Below, one piece after another: positions 7,061 to 14,093 of a DNA stretch of 16,683 nucleotides. Every line of letters begins with the position of its first letter. Positions within the stretch are counted from its first letter, which is position 1. Below the pieces are notes generated by a model, which did no database searches, was not told the DNA's origin, and saw only the letters and a program-made list of their open reading frames with translations. The DNA comes from Gemmatimonadaceae bacterium (GTDB taxonomy: Bacteria; Gemmatimonadota; Gemmatimonadetes; Gemmatimonadales; Gemmatimonadaceae): NCBI GenBank assembly GCA_017881545.1, contig JADGQU010000019.1, positions 1 through 16,683 of the forward strand. Reading direction: 5' to 3'. A program made the translations under genes and the position numbers.

Positions 7061-7750
7061 TTAGTCGCCGGTATTGCTTTTCAACAGCCGCTGGCGGTAC
7101 GCCTCGCTCGCATAAATCGCCACTTCGACTCGGCGGTTCTGCCCGCGACCAGCATCGGTGTCGTTGGTACTCACCGGCTCCGACTCTCCCTTGCCTGATG
7201 CGGCGAGGCGGGTTCTGACGACACCCTGCGCCGCCAGATACGCGGCCGCCGAATTCGACCGGCGCTCCGAAAGACTCTGATTGTACGTGGCATCACCCAC
7301 GTTGTCAGTGTGCCCGACGATCAGAAGCTGTGAGTCAGGGTATTTCTGTAGACTCTTTGCCAATTCGCTCAGGTTCGTTCCTGCCGCCGAGAGAATCTGA
7401 TCCGAGTCGAATGCGAACAGGATTCCCGACGCGAAGGTCACTGCGATCCCCTCACCGACGCGTGCTACCGTTGCGCCCGGGATGTTCTGGCTCAGCTCCT
7501 TTGCCTGCTGATCCATCTGGTGTCCGATGATCGCGCCGGCGGCACCGCCGACCACGGCGCCGATGATGGCACCTCTCGCGGTCGAGCCGGTCTGATTACC
7601 GATTACTCCACCTACCGCGGCGCCGGTTGCTGCGCCGATCACAGCTCCCTCTTGCTTCTTGTTCATACTCGCGCACGCGCTCGCGCCCACGGAGCCGATT
7701 ACCAGGAGCGCGGCCAGAGCGTGCAGCCGCTGCGTGTTTGACATCTTCAT
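7061..7750 (-). CDS. OmpA-family peptidoglycan-binding protein with glycine-zipper domain (YiaD-like)
   Basis: A 229-residue envelope protein. Residues 8-25 form a signal peptide ending GASAC, with Cys26 as a possible lipidation site, although the lipobox is weak because Ala rather than Leu sits at -3. Residues 33-78 are a glycine zipper with two G-x3-G runs (GAVIGAATGAAVGGVIG and GAIIGAVVGGAAGAIIG), likely membrane-associated. Residues about 108-212 are an OmpA C-terminal domain: FAFDSDQIL, LLIVGHTDNVG, NQSLSERRS and GQNRRVEV. Asp149 and Arg164, 15 apart as in other OmpA domains, are placed to bind diaminopimelate of peptidoglycan. The role is to anchor the outer membrane to the cell wall. 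ATG 7750 and ATG 7744 are both possible starts, and neither has a clear Shine-Dalgarno. It lies 121 bases downstream of the beta-lactamase homologue on the same strand. Confidence 0.92.
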   Translation of the reverse strand: MKMSNTQRLHALAALLVIGSVGASACASMNKKQEGAVIGAATGAAVGGVIGNQTGSTARGAIIGAVVGGAAGAIIGHQMDQQAKELSQNIPGATVARVGEGIAVTFASGILFAFDSDQILSAAGTNLSELAKSLQKYPDSQLLIVGHTDNVGDATYNQSLSERRSNSAAAYLAAQGVVRTRLAASGKGESEPVSTNDTDAGRGQNRRVEVAIYASEAYRQRLLKSNTGD

Positions 7751-7821
7751 GTATAGAACTCGCTTAAAGAGACGGGAGTCCTATTACATACAATTCGGGT
7801 GCCACCTGAGTGCAGACGCTG

Positions 7822-7837
7822 GCGAGTCAACACTCGC
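7822..7837. repeat. Short hairpin in the gap between the beta-lactamase and OmpA-like genes
   Basis: GCGAGT (7822-7827) and ACTCGC (7832-7837) form a perfect 6-bp stem with a CAAC tetraloop. No T tract follows on the minus strand, so it is not a standard terminator. It could be an attenuating or mRNA-processing hairpin between the two minus-strand genes. Confidence 0.3.
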
Positions 7838-7871
7838 AGTCGAGCGCTAACTCCTTAAGTCGCGGCTCAGG

Positions 7872-8942
7872 TCAGTTGCCGCCGCCACCATCGTCATCGT
7901 GGACTCCGAGCCACTCTCTCGTCATCCGCGCAACGCGCTCGGCCGCGGGTGGATCGAGGTTCGCAAGCACGATCAGATCGTACCCACCGGGAAGACCTCC
8001 CTCGACGACTGCATTCATCCCGCCAGAGCCGCCGGCGATTCCCAGCCCCGCTGGGACCCCATTTGGAATCCGCTGTTCGCGCAATGCCTGCACGAATTTC
8101 ACGAGATCCAGCGCGGTGGAATAACCACCGCCTGCCGAACTCCCGCGCCCGGGAAGATCTCGACCATTCGGACGGAGCGGCGTACTCAGCGGGGCATCCT
8201 CATCGCCGCGTGTGTAGCCGATCGCGGTGTTCGGAGGCAGTGAATCCACTGCAAAAGATCCGGTGCGTGTCATCCCCGCCGACTTGAAGATGTGCTCACG
8301 CACGTAGGTGTAATAGTCATCGCCCGATAGCCGCTCGACCAGGAGACCGAGCACGACATATCCCGCGTTCGAGTATGCGTTCCGTGTTCCCGGCTCGAAT
8401 GCCAGCGGCTGGTTCACGAACAGCGGGAGATAATCCTTGAGAGTGCGGATATCGTTTCTCTTCCCACCGGCCGGCGGGTCGAAGATGTTGCCGCCGATTC
8501 CCGATGTGTGGCGCATCAATTGGCGAATCGTGATCTTGCGCGCGACTTCCTGGTTTGGATAGTCCGGCCAGTATTTGGACAGCGTCGAATCGAGGTCGAG
8601 CTTTCCCGCATCGCGAAGCTGGAGAATCGCAATCTGGGTAAAGACCTTGTTAATGGAGCCGAGGTTGAAGGCCGTCTCCGGATTGTTGGCAATGCCGCGC
8701 TCACGATCGGCCATCCCGTACGCGCGCTGGAAAATGGGAACGCCATTCTTCGCCACCACCGCGACACCCGAGAACTGGCCAACCTTCGCGAGGCTGTCGA
8801 GTGAAGTCGTCATCCGCCGGACCAGCTCAGTTTGAGAAATCGGTGACGGAGGCATGGCTTCGGTGCTCCCCACTGGTTGTTGCGCCGCTATGGAACCGCC
8901 GAGGAGGGACATCGGCACGAGAAGGCGAAGTCTGATCGTCAT
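7872..8942 (-). CDS. Serine beta-lactamase/class C family protein (penicillin-binding-protein-like hydrolase), third motif degenerate
   Basis: A 356-residue exported protein: residues 1 to about 20 (MTIRLRLLVPMSLLGGSIAA) are a signal peptide, so it acts in the periplasm. Ser96-Ile-Asn-Lys99 is the S-x-x-K nucleophile motif and Tyr190-Ser-Asn192 the Y-x-N motif of the beta-lactamase/transpeptidase-like fold (AmpC, D-alanyl-D-alanine carboxypeptidase, EstB-type esterases). The third active-site element, usually K-T-G or H-x-G, is poorly preserved. The equivalent region reads GIAGGSGGMN (301-310), without the His or Lys, and follows YSTALDLVKFVQALREQ with fewer residues than usual. The enzyme may therefore be an esterase or peptidase with altered specificity rather than an antibiotic-hydrolysing enzyme. 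The C-terminus is an odd HDDDGGGGN. AAGGA lies 3 bases before the ATG at 8942. It is divergent from the DUF5916 gene. Confidence 0.85.
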   Translation of the reverse strand: MTIRLRLLVPMSLLGGSIAAQQPVGSTEAMPPSPISQTELVRRMTTSLDSLAKVGQFSGVAVVAKNGVPIFQRAYGMADRERGIANNPETAFNLGSINKVFTQIAILQLRDAGKLDLDSTLSKYWPDYPNQEVARKITIRQLMRHTSGIGGNIFDPPAGGKRNDIRTLKDYLPLFVNQPLAFEPGTRNAYSNAGYVVLGLLVERLSGDDYYTYVREHIFKSAGMTRTGSFAVDSLPPNTAIGYTRGDEDAPLSTPLRPNGRDLPGRGSSAGGGYSTALDLVKFVQALREQRIPNGVPAGLGIAGGSGGMNAVVEGGLPGGYDLIVLANLDPPAAERVARMTREWLGVHDDDGGGGN

Positions 8943-9027
8943 GAGTCCTTAGTGTCAGGCTCACGTCCAATGGTTGCTTCGCTCTCGCTGTCGTGCGAAA
9001 AGTCGGACGAGGATAGATTCTAGCCCG

Positions 9028-11364
9028 ATGCTCGTAATGCTTTTGGCTGCGGCCACGTTGTTCCAGGACTCGACGCTCGTATACGGCGGGCGCGCCAACC
9101 GCATTCACGTCGATGTCCCGAGAATCGATACAGTCGCCATTATCGATGGCAATCTAGACGAGGCTGTATGGCGCAGAGCAGCTCGGCTGACCGGCTTTTC
9201 GCAGTATCAGCCAGTCGATGGTCGTCCGGCCGACGAGCCCACTGAGGTTTTGGTGTGGTACTCACCCGACGCGATCTACTTTGGGATTCGTGCGCGTGAG
9301 ATACACGGCAACGTCGTGCGCGCGACGCACGCCAATCGCGACAATATCGACAGCGAGGATCAGGTCCAGATCCTTCTCGACACCGACAATGCGCGACAGA
9401 TCGCTTTTCTCTTCGGCGTGAATCCGTACGGCGTCCAGCAGGACGGAACGCGGAGCGCACAGTTCGCGGGTGGTGCGGGGGGGGCTTCAGCAACCGGCGG
9501 AGGGTTTCGAACCATGAATCCGCTCGAGGGGAGCGTAGATCTCAATCCTGACTACTTCTTCGAGTCGAAGGGGCGTCTGGTCGAAGGCGGGTATGAAGTC
9601 GAGGTGCGGATTCCATTCAAGAGCCTTCGCTATCAGGATGCGAGGGTTCAGAGCTGGGGGATTCACATCCTCCGGCGCGTGCAGCACTCGGGCTTCCAGG
9701 ATACCTGGGCTCCGGCGGTTCGCGCCAACGCAAACTTCCTCGCGCAGTCGGGAACACTCGATGGGCTGCACGACCTGAAGCGCGGGCTCGTCCTCGAAGC
9801 GACACCCACAGTCACCGCGAAAGCGGATCGGTCACCGACGACGGGCAACGGTCGTGACTATCAACAGAAAGGCGAGCTGGGCGGCGATGCGCGGTGGGGC
9901 ATTAGGCAGAATCTCACACTCAACGGGACGATCAATCCTGATTTCTCGCAGGTCGAAGCCGATGTGGGGCAGGTGTTGCTCAACGAGCGATTCGCGCTGT
10001 TCTACCCGGAGAAGCGGCCGTTCTTCCTGGACGGACTGGAGCTGTTCGATTCCCCCAATCAACTGATCTACACTCGACAGATCGTCGCGCCACTCGGCGG
10101 GGTCAAGCTCGCCGGAAAACTTGGTGGAACCAACGTCGCATCAATGGTCGTTGCCGACGATCAGCAGTACTCCTGGGCGGGCAATCATTCGCCATTGTTC
10201 GGCGTCTCGCGCATCCGATACGACTTCGGCTCGAGCAATACACTCGGCGCCGTGCTCACGGCCCGTGAAGACGGCGCCAACTACTCGCGCGTGACGGCTG
10301 GAGATTTTCGTTTCTATCACTCCAAGCTTTACTTCGCGCAGTTCCAGGTGGGCCACTCGTGGACGGACAGCCTGCGCAATCTGCGGAATGGATCTCTTTA
10401 TCAAGCGGACTGGGACCGAACGGGACGCGCGTGGGGCTTTCACTACACTCTCAGATCGCTCGACCCCGGATTCAATGCCGCTGTCGGTTTCGTAAATCGT
10501 ACCGGAATCATCCAGACGAGCGCGTTCAACCGACTCAGCTTCTACGGAGCCCAGGGCGCGCTGGTTCAAACCTACGGCTCCTTCTTTGGCCTGGATCGAA
10601 TCTGGAACAATGCCGGCGCTGGCCACGGCTTGGCCGAGAGCAGTGAATCGATTCAGCCGAGCGCCACGTTACGCGGTGGGTGGCAGGTGAGTGGCGCGCT
10701 TACTCACAGCTACTTCGCTTTCGATCCATCGCTTTATGCGGGATTGACGGTTCAGCGATCGGTCGGAGTGGTGGTCGATACCGCGGCGTTCACAGTGCCG
10801 GCGCCAGAAAAGGACGAGTTGGGCGCATCGTTCAGAGTGACGACTCCCACATTCAGGCACTTCGGCGGCACGGCGGGCATCACCGAGAGCGAAGTGCCGA
10901 TCTTTCGCGAAGCAGCACCGGGCAACAGCTCGAGGATCGATGCCGCACTCGACTTACGCCCGACCAACGCGATTCGAAGCTCGCTTCAGTTCTCGCGGCT
11001 CACGATTGCCCGCAAATCAGATGGCTCGCGGTTCTCGTCGGAGACGATCCCGCGGATCAAGGTCGAATACCAGGTAAGCCCGCCGATTTTCCTTCGCCTG
11101 GTCGGTCAGTACGCGGCGCGGTCGCGGTCGGCGCTTCGAGATCGGAATGGCGACCCTATCCTGATAAATGGGGTGCTCGATGCCGGAGAGACAACGAACG
11201 AATTCTCGGCGGACTGGTTGTTCAGCTACCGTCCGGTGCCGGGCACGCTCGTGTACCTGGGATACGGCTCTACACTCGAGGAGCCGCGCGAGTTCAGGTT
11301 CCAGAACCTGCGGCGCACGCGAGACGGATTCTTCGGCAAGGTCAGCTACCTGTTCCGGCTCTAG
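9028..11364 (+). CDS. DUF5916 outer-membrane protein with N-terminal CBM9-like domain
   Basis: A 778-residue protein. A short hydrophobic leader (MLVMLLAAATLFQ) is followed by a carbohydrate-binding family 9-like domain (about 35-215) that opens with the typical VAIIDGNLDEAVWRRAARLTG and continues with VLVWYSPDAIYFGIRA and VQILLDTDNARQIAFLFGVNPYGVQQDG. A Gly/Ala-rich insertion (about 147-160) interrupts it. The remainder is DUF5916: LTLNGTINPDFSQVEADVGQ (about 297-316) and FYPEKRPFFLDG (about 325-336), then alternating polar and aromatic strands suggesting a beta-barrel, ending in FGKVSYLFRL. Function is unknown; a role in outer-membrane glycan or peptide handling is often assumed. I chose ATG 9028. 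A TTG at 8974 would prepend an Arg-rich segment that could serve as the signal-peptide n-region, so the start is uncertain by 18 codons. Confidence 0.88.
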   Translation: MLVMLLAAATLFQDSTLVYGGRANRIHVDVPRIDTVAIIDGNLDEAVWRRAARLTGFSQYQPVDGRPADEPTEVLVWYSPDAIYFGIRAREIHGNVVRATHANRDNIDSEDQVQILLDTDNARQIAFLFGVNPYGVQQDGTRSAQFAGGAGGASATGGGFRTMNPLEGSVDLNPDYFFESKGRLVEGGYEVEVRIPFKSLRYQDARVQSWGIHILRRVQHSGFQDTWAPAVRANANFLAQSGTLDGLHDLKRGLVLEATPTVTAKADRSPTTGNGRDYQQKGELGGDARWGIRQNLTLNGTINPDFSQVEADVGQVLLNERFALFYPEKRPFFLDGLELFDSPNQLIYTRQIVAPLGGVKLAGKLGGTNVASMVVADDQQYSWAGNHSPLFGVSRIRYDFGSSNTLGAVLTAREDGANYSRVTAGDFRFYHSKLYFAQFQVGHSWTDSLRNLRNGSLYQADWDRTGRAWGFHYTLRSLDPGFNAAVGFVNRTGIIQTSAFNRLSFYGAQGALVQTYGSFFGLDRIWNNAGAGHGLAESSESIQPSATLRGGWQVSGALTHSYFAFDPSLYAGLTVQRSVGVVVDTAAFTVPAPEKDELGASFRVTTPTFRHFGGTAGITESEVPIFREAAPGNSSRIDAALDLRPTNAIRSSLQFSRLTIARKSDGSRFSSETIPRIKVEYQVSPPIFLRLVGQYAARSRSALRDRNGDPILINGVLDAGETTNEFSADWLFSYRPVPGTLVYLGYGSTLEEPREFRFQNLRRTRDGFFGKVSYLFRL

Positions 11365-11370
11365 ATCTCG

Positions 11371-11376
11371 AGGAGG
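11371..11376 (+). promoter_or_regulatory. Consensus Shine-Dalgarno of the leader ORF
   Basis: AGGAGG lies 8 bases before ATG 11385, an ideal spacing. Another ATG at 11377 abuts it directly and is unlikely to be used. This is the strongest ribosome binding site in the window. Confidence 0.55.
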
Positions 11377-11384
11377 ATGCTCGA

Positions 11385-11489
11385 ATGGGGCTTAACCGTC
11401 TCCACCGCGCCCTCAGCTCAAATAATCACGGCGATAGACCCGGCCTAGGTACCTTTCAAGAAGTTGTGGTTTATCTACTTTCTCTTTAA
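11385..11489 (+). CDS. Putative 34-residue leader peptide upstream of the DEAD-box helicase
   Basis: A short frame from ATG 11385 to TAA 11487-11489 encodes 34 residues, beginning MGLNRLHRALSS and ending EVVVYLLSL. It has the consensus AGGAGG described at 11371-11376. It lies in the same reading frame as the helicase, and its stop codon overlaps the AAGG (11488-11491) that would be the helicase Shine-Dalgarno; the helicase start follows 6-9 bases later. No family is recognised. The arrangement is that of a translationally coupled or attenuating upstream ORF. It starts 20 bases after the DUF5916 stop. It could instead be chance in a 5' untranslated region, since 34 codons are easily open. Confidence 0.4.
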   Translation: MGLNRLHRALSSNNHGDRPGLGTFQEVVVYLLSL

Positions 11490-11498
11490 GGTGCCATT

Positions 11499-12884
11499 CT
11501 GCCGTTCTCTTCATTTAAGCTTCACCCCAGTCTCCAAAAAGGCCTCAAGGAGCTGGGTTTTCAGCGACCAACTCCAATTCAAGTCGAGGCAATACCCGCC
11601 GGTCTCGAAGGACGCGACATTATCGCCTGCGCGATGACTGGAAGCGGCAAGACCGCCGCATTCGTATTGCCGATTCTGCATCACCTGATTGCCAAGCCGC
11701 GCGGAAAAACGCGCGCACTGGTGGTAACGCCGACGCGAGAGCTTGCGGCGCAGATTCTCACCGCGCTCGATTCAATGGCGGTTCACACGCCCATTACCGC
11801 CGCAGCGATTTATGGCGGAGTAGGAATGGCTCCGCAGGAGCATGCCATGCGCGCAGGGGTCGACGTTCTTGTCGCTACTCCAGGGCGGCTGCTCGACCAT
11901 CTCACCGCACCGTACGCCACTCTCAAGAACATCGAGTTCCTCGTGCTCGATGAGGCGGACAGGATGCTCGACATGGGATTCCTGCCCGACATCAAGCGGA
12001 TTCTCAAAATGGTGCCGGCCAAACGGCAAACGCTCCTGTTCAGCGCGACGATGCCACCACCGATCGCCGCACTCACGAAGGAGATGCTGCACAATCCGCT
12101 CATGATCGACCTCGGCCGGCGCTCTCTGCCGGCGGTCGGTATCACGCAGGCTGTCTACCCGGTGAAGCAGGATCTGAAAAAGGATCTATTGCTGGCGCTG
12201 CTCGACCGCGGCGAAATGGAACAGGCGCTGGTGTTCACGCGCACCAAGCATCGCGCGAACCGCCTGGCCGAGCAGCTGGTGAAACGCGGGATCAAGGCGG
12301 AGCGAATTCATGGAAATCGCTCACAGGGGCAGCGCACCGCGGCGCTGGCGGGATTCAAGAATGGCCACTACAAGGTTCTGGTTGCGACCGACATCGCCGC
12401 CCGCGGAATTGACATCGAGGCACTCGGGCACGTCGTCAACTTCGATGTACCGCAGGCGCCTGACGATTACATCCATCGCGTGGGTCGCACGGCGCGCGCA
12501 GGCGAAGTCGGCGATGCTTTCACTTTCGTCGCGCCGGACGAGCAGAATGATCTTCGCGCAATCGAGAAGGCAATTGGAAAGCGCCTGCCGCAGATAACGA
12601 TCCCGGACTTCGACTACAATGCTCGGCCGGAGGGTCGTCTGGAGATTCCGATTGGGGAGCGAATCGCTGCGATCAGGGGCAGGAAAGCGGAGGAGCGTGC
12701 GCGGTCGAAAGCAAAGGCAGGCCGGTCGGGTAATTCCAATGGCTCGCGCGGATCAGGCGGTTCAGGTCATTCAGGTGGCTCGAGCGGATCGAGCTCCGGT
12801 GGCTCTGGCGGGTCAAACCGCTCTGGTGGCTCTGGGGATTCGCGTCGAAGCGGCGGCCCGTATCGAAGTCGACGCGGGCGGTAG
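11499..12884 (+). CDS. rhlE: RhlE-type DEAD-box ATP-dependent RNA helicase, non-canonical start codon
   Basis: A DEAD-box RNA helicase, which unwinds short RNA duplexes in ribosome assembly, RNA decay and cold adaptation. Counting from 11499: Q motif FQRPTPIQ (21-28), motif I MTGSGKT (46-52), Ia PTRELAAQ (78-85), Ib TPGRLLDH, II DEAD (151-154), III SAT (182-184), IV ALVFTRTKH, V ATDIAARGID (296-305), VI HRVGRTARAG (326-335). The first ATG in frame (11634) lies inside motif I and cannot be the start. Upstream the frame is open to TAA 11487, and the family's usual N-terminus (PFSSFKLHPSLQKGL) is encoded from about 11499. The only candidates are CTG 11499, with AAGG seven bases before, or ATT 11496, as used by infC. 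I annotate CTG; a sequencing error is also possible. Residues about 395-461 form a Gly/Ser/Arg-rich tail that probably binds RNA. Confidence 0.9.
   Translation: MPFSSFKLHPSLQKGLKELGFQRPTPIQVEAIPAGLEGRDIIACAMTGSGKTAAFVLPILHHLIAKPRGKTRALVVTPTRELAAQILTALDSMAVHTPITAAAIYGGVGMAPQEHAMRAGVDVLVATPGRLLDHLTAPYATLKNIEFLVLDEADRMLDMGFLPDIKRILKMVPAKRQTLLFSATMPPPIAALTKEMLHNPLMIDLGRRSLPAVGITQAVYPVKQDLKKDLLLALLDRGEMEQALVFTRTKHRANRLAEQLVKRGIKAERIHGNRSQGQRTAALAGFKNGHYKVLVATDIAARGIDIEALGHVVNFDVPQAPDDYIHRVGRTARAGEVGDAFTFVAPDEQNDLRAIEKAIGKRLPQITIPDFDYNARPEGRLEIPIGERIAAIRGRKAEERARSKAKAGRSGNSNGSRGSGGSGHSGGSSGSSSGGSGGSNRSGGSGDSRRSGGPYRSRRGR
12721..12881 (+). repeat. Low-complexity Gly/Ser/Arg repeats encoding the helicase C-terminal tail
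   Basis: Degenerate repeats of units like GGTGGCTC and GGCTCTGG encode runs of Gly-Ser and Ser-Gly-Gly with interspersed Arg, ending SRRGR. Imperfect tandem units of this kind can change in number by slippage. Disordered basic tails of this composition are typical of RhlE-like helicases. Confidence 0.65.
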
Positions 12885-12949
12885 GCACCAAGAAAATCGC
12901 GGTCGGTGAAGCTGCAGCCGTCCCCGGATCATGCTCTGTCGTGCCCAGG

Positions 12950-13954
12950 TTACAGGTTGACGGTCCGCATCCCTCCTTCCGCGTAGCGCTCACCGGCGGC
13001 GATTCCTTTTGGCGCCGCCGCGTCGATGCGTCTGAGATCAGACTCGGATAGCACGACGTCCAGCGCGTGGACATTCTCCTCGACCCGCTCGGGATGCCGC
13101 GTTCCGGGAATCGGCACGATGTCGTCTCCCTGGGCGAGGACCCACGCCAACGCCAGTTGGGCGGGCGTGCACTTGTGTTCCTTGGCGATCTCCTCGACCC
13201 GCGCGACCAGCTCGAGATTCTTCCTGAAATTGTCTCCCTGAAAGCGAGGGTTCAGTCGCCTGAAATCGTCCGCGGCCAGATCATCGATTTTCTTGATCTG
13301 TCCCGTAAGAAATCCGCGGCCGAGCGGACTGTAAGCGACGAAGCCGACATCCAGAAGCCGCAGCGCGTCCAACAAGCCTTCCTCGGGATCGCGTGTCCAG
13401 AGGGAGTATTCCGTCTGTACCGCGCTAATCGGGTGGATTTTGTGCGCTCTACGGATTGTACTGATCGATGCTTCGGACAACCCGATGTAGCGCACTTTTC
13501 CCTCGCGAACCAACTCGGCCATCGCTCCGACGGTGTCCTCTATCGGCGTGTTCTTGTCCACACGATGCTGGTAGTAGAGATCGATCGTCTCGACACCCAG
13601 TCTCTTGAGCGATCCCTCGCACGCCTGTCGAACGTACTCGGGGCTGCCATTGATGCCCCGTTTGGTCGGATCGTTGGGGTCGCGCATGTTGCCGAACTTG
13701 GTCGCAATGACGACGGCATCGCGCTTTCCCTTGGTGGCCCGGCCAACCAGCTCCTCGTTTTTGAACGGCCCGTACATGTCCGCGGTGTCGAGCATGGTGA
13801 TGCCGAGCTCGAGCGCGCGATGAATGGTGGCGATCGATTCCTTCTCATTGCTCGGGCCGTAAAACTCCGACATGCCCATGCAGCCCAGGCCGATGCCAAA
13901 TACCTCGAGGCCCTGGGAGCCGAGGCGGCGTGTCTTGGGGGTGGCGGGACTCAT
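12950..13954 (-). CDS. Aldo/keto reductase (AKR13-like)
   Basis: A 334-residue NADPH-dependent oxidoreductase with a TIM-barrel fold that reduces aldehydes or ketones in the cytoplasm. The catalytic tetrad is complete: Asp56 and Tyr61 (LDTADMY), Lys86 (VIATKFG) and His130 (YYQHR). The N-terminus RRLGSQGLEVFGIGLGCMGMSEFYG, EYSLWTRDPE, VAYSPLGRGFLTG (about 239-251) and IPIPGTRHPERVEEN, the cofactor-phosphate loop, are those of the group often annotated 'aldo/keto reductase, AKR13 / YakC-type'. The start ATG 13954 is supported by AGGA on the minus strand (13961-13964) six bases upstream; the frame is open far beyond it but without family sequence. The substrate cannot be inferred. It converges with the helicase (65-base gap, no clear terminator) and diverges from the ABC importer. 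Confidence 0.92.
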   Translation of the reverse strand: MSPATPKTRRLGSQGLEVFGIGLGCMGMSEFYGPSNEKESIATIHRALELGITMLDTADMYGPFKNEELVGRATKGKRDAVVIATKFGNMRDPNDPTKRGINGSPEYVRQACEGSLKRLGVETIDLYYQHRVDKNTPIEDTVGAMAELVREGKVRYIGLSEASISTIRRAHKIHPISAVQTEYSLWTRDPEEGLLDALRLLDVGFVAYSPLGRGFLTGQIKKIDDLAADDFRRLNPRFQGDNFRKNLELVARVEEIAKEHKCTPAQLALAWVLAQGDDIVPIPGTRHPERVEENVHALDVVLSESDLRRIDAAAPKGIAAGERYAEGGMRTVNL

Positions 13955-14051
13955 TTGAATTCCTGAAAGCGGGTACGAGATTCGAACTGGATCATCCCAA
14001 CAGATACGCCGAAACGCGGCGAGCGCAAGTTCGTACGGGCGAAATAGGCTC

Positions 14052-14085
14052 GAGTGATAGCGGTTGCGCGCCGCCGCTATCACTC
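14052..14085. promoter_or_regulatory. Perfect 12-bp inverted repeat immediately upstream of the ABC importer
   Basis: GAGTGATAGCGG (14052-14063) and CCGCTATCACTC (14074-14085) are perfect reverse complements separated by 10 bases. The right arm ends 8 bases before ATG 14094, and the left arm is 98 bases upstream of the divergent aldo/keto reductase start. As DNA it could be an operator for a dimeric repressor; the half site contains TGATAG/CTATCA, as in TetR-type operators. As RNA it would be a stable hairpin in the leader, next to the TAAGG. It has no U tract, and the genes diverge, so it is not a terminator. Confidence 0.55.
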
Positions 14086-14093
14086 TTAAGGCG

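Noticed and set aside
7804..7872. ACCTGAG / CTCAGGT inverted repeat spanning the beta-lactamase/OmpA gap
   Set aside because: Only 7 bp with a 55-base loop; readily explained by chance and unsupported by position.
7872..11364. Idea that the beta-lactamase homologue and the DUF5916 protein form an antibiotic-resistance or glycan-utilisation pair
   Set aside because: They are merely divergent neighbours; nothing in either sequence ties their substrates together, and no regulator or transporter accompanies them.
10680..11489. Long plus-strand open frame (269 codons) overlapping the end of the DUF5916 gene
   Set aside because: Its Arg/Gly/Ala-rich product has no family features and it is out of frame within a gene with clear homology. 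Only its last 34 codons, outside the DUF5916 gene and behind AGGAGG, are kept as a leader-ORF candidate.
13067..13966. Plus-strand 299-codon open frame opposite the aldo/keto reductase
   Set aside because: Antisense shadow of a gene with a complete catalytic tetrad; no family features.
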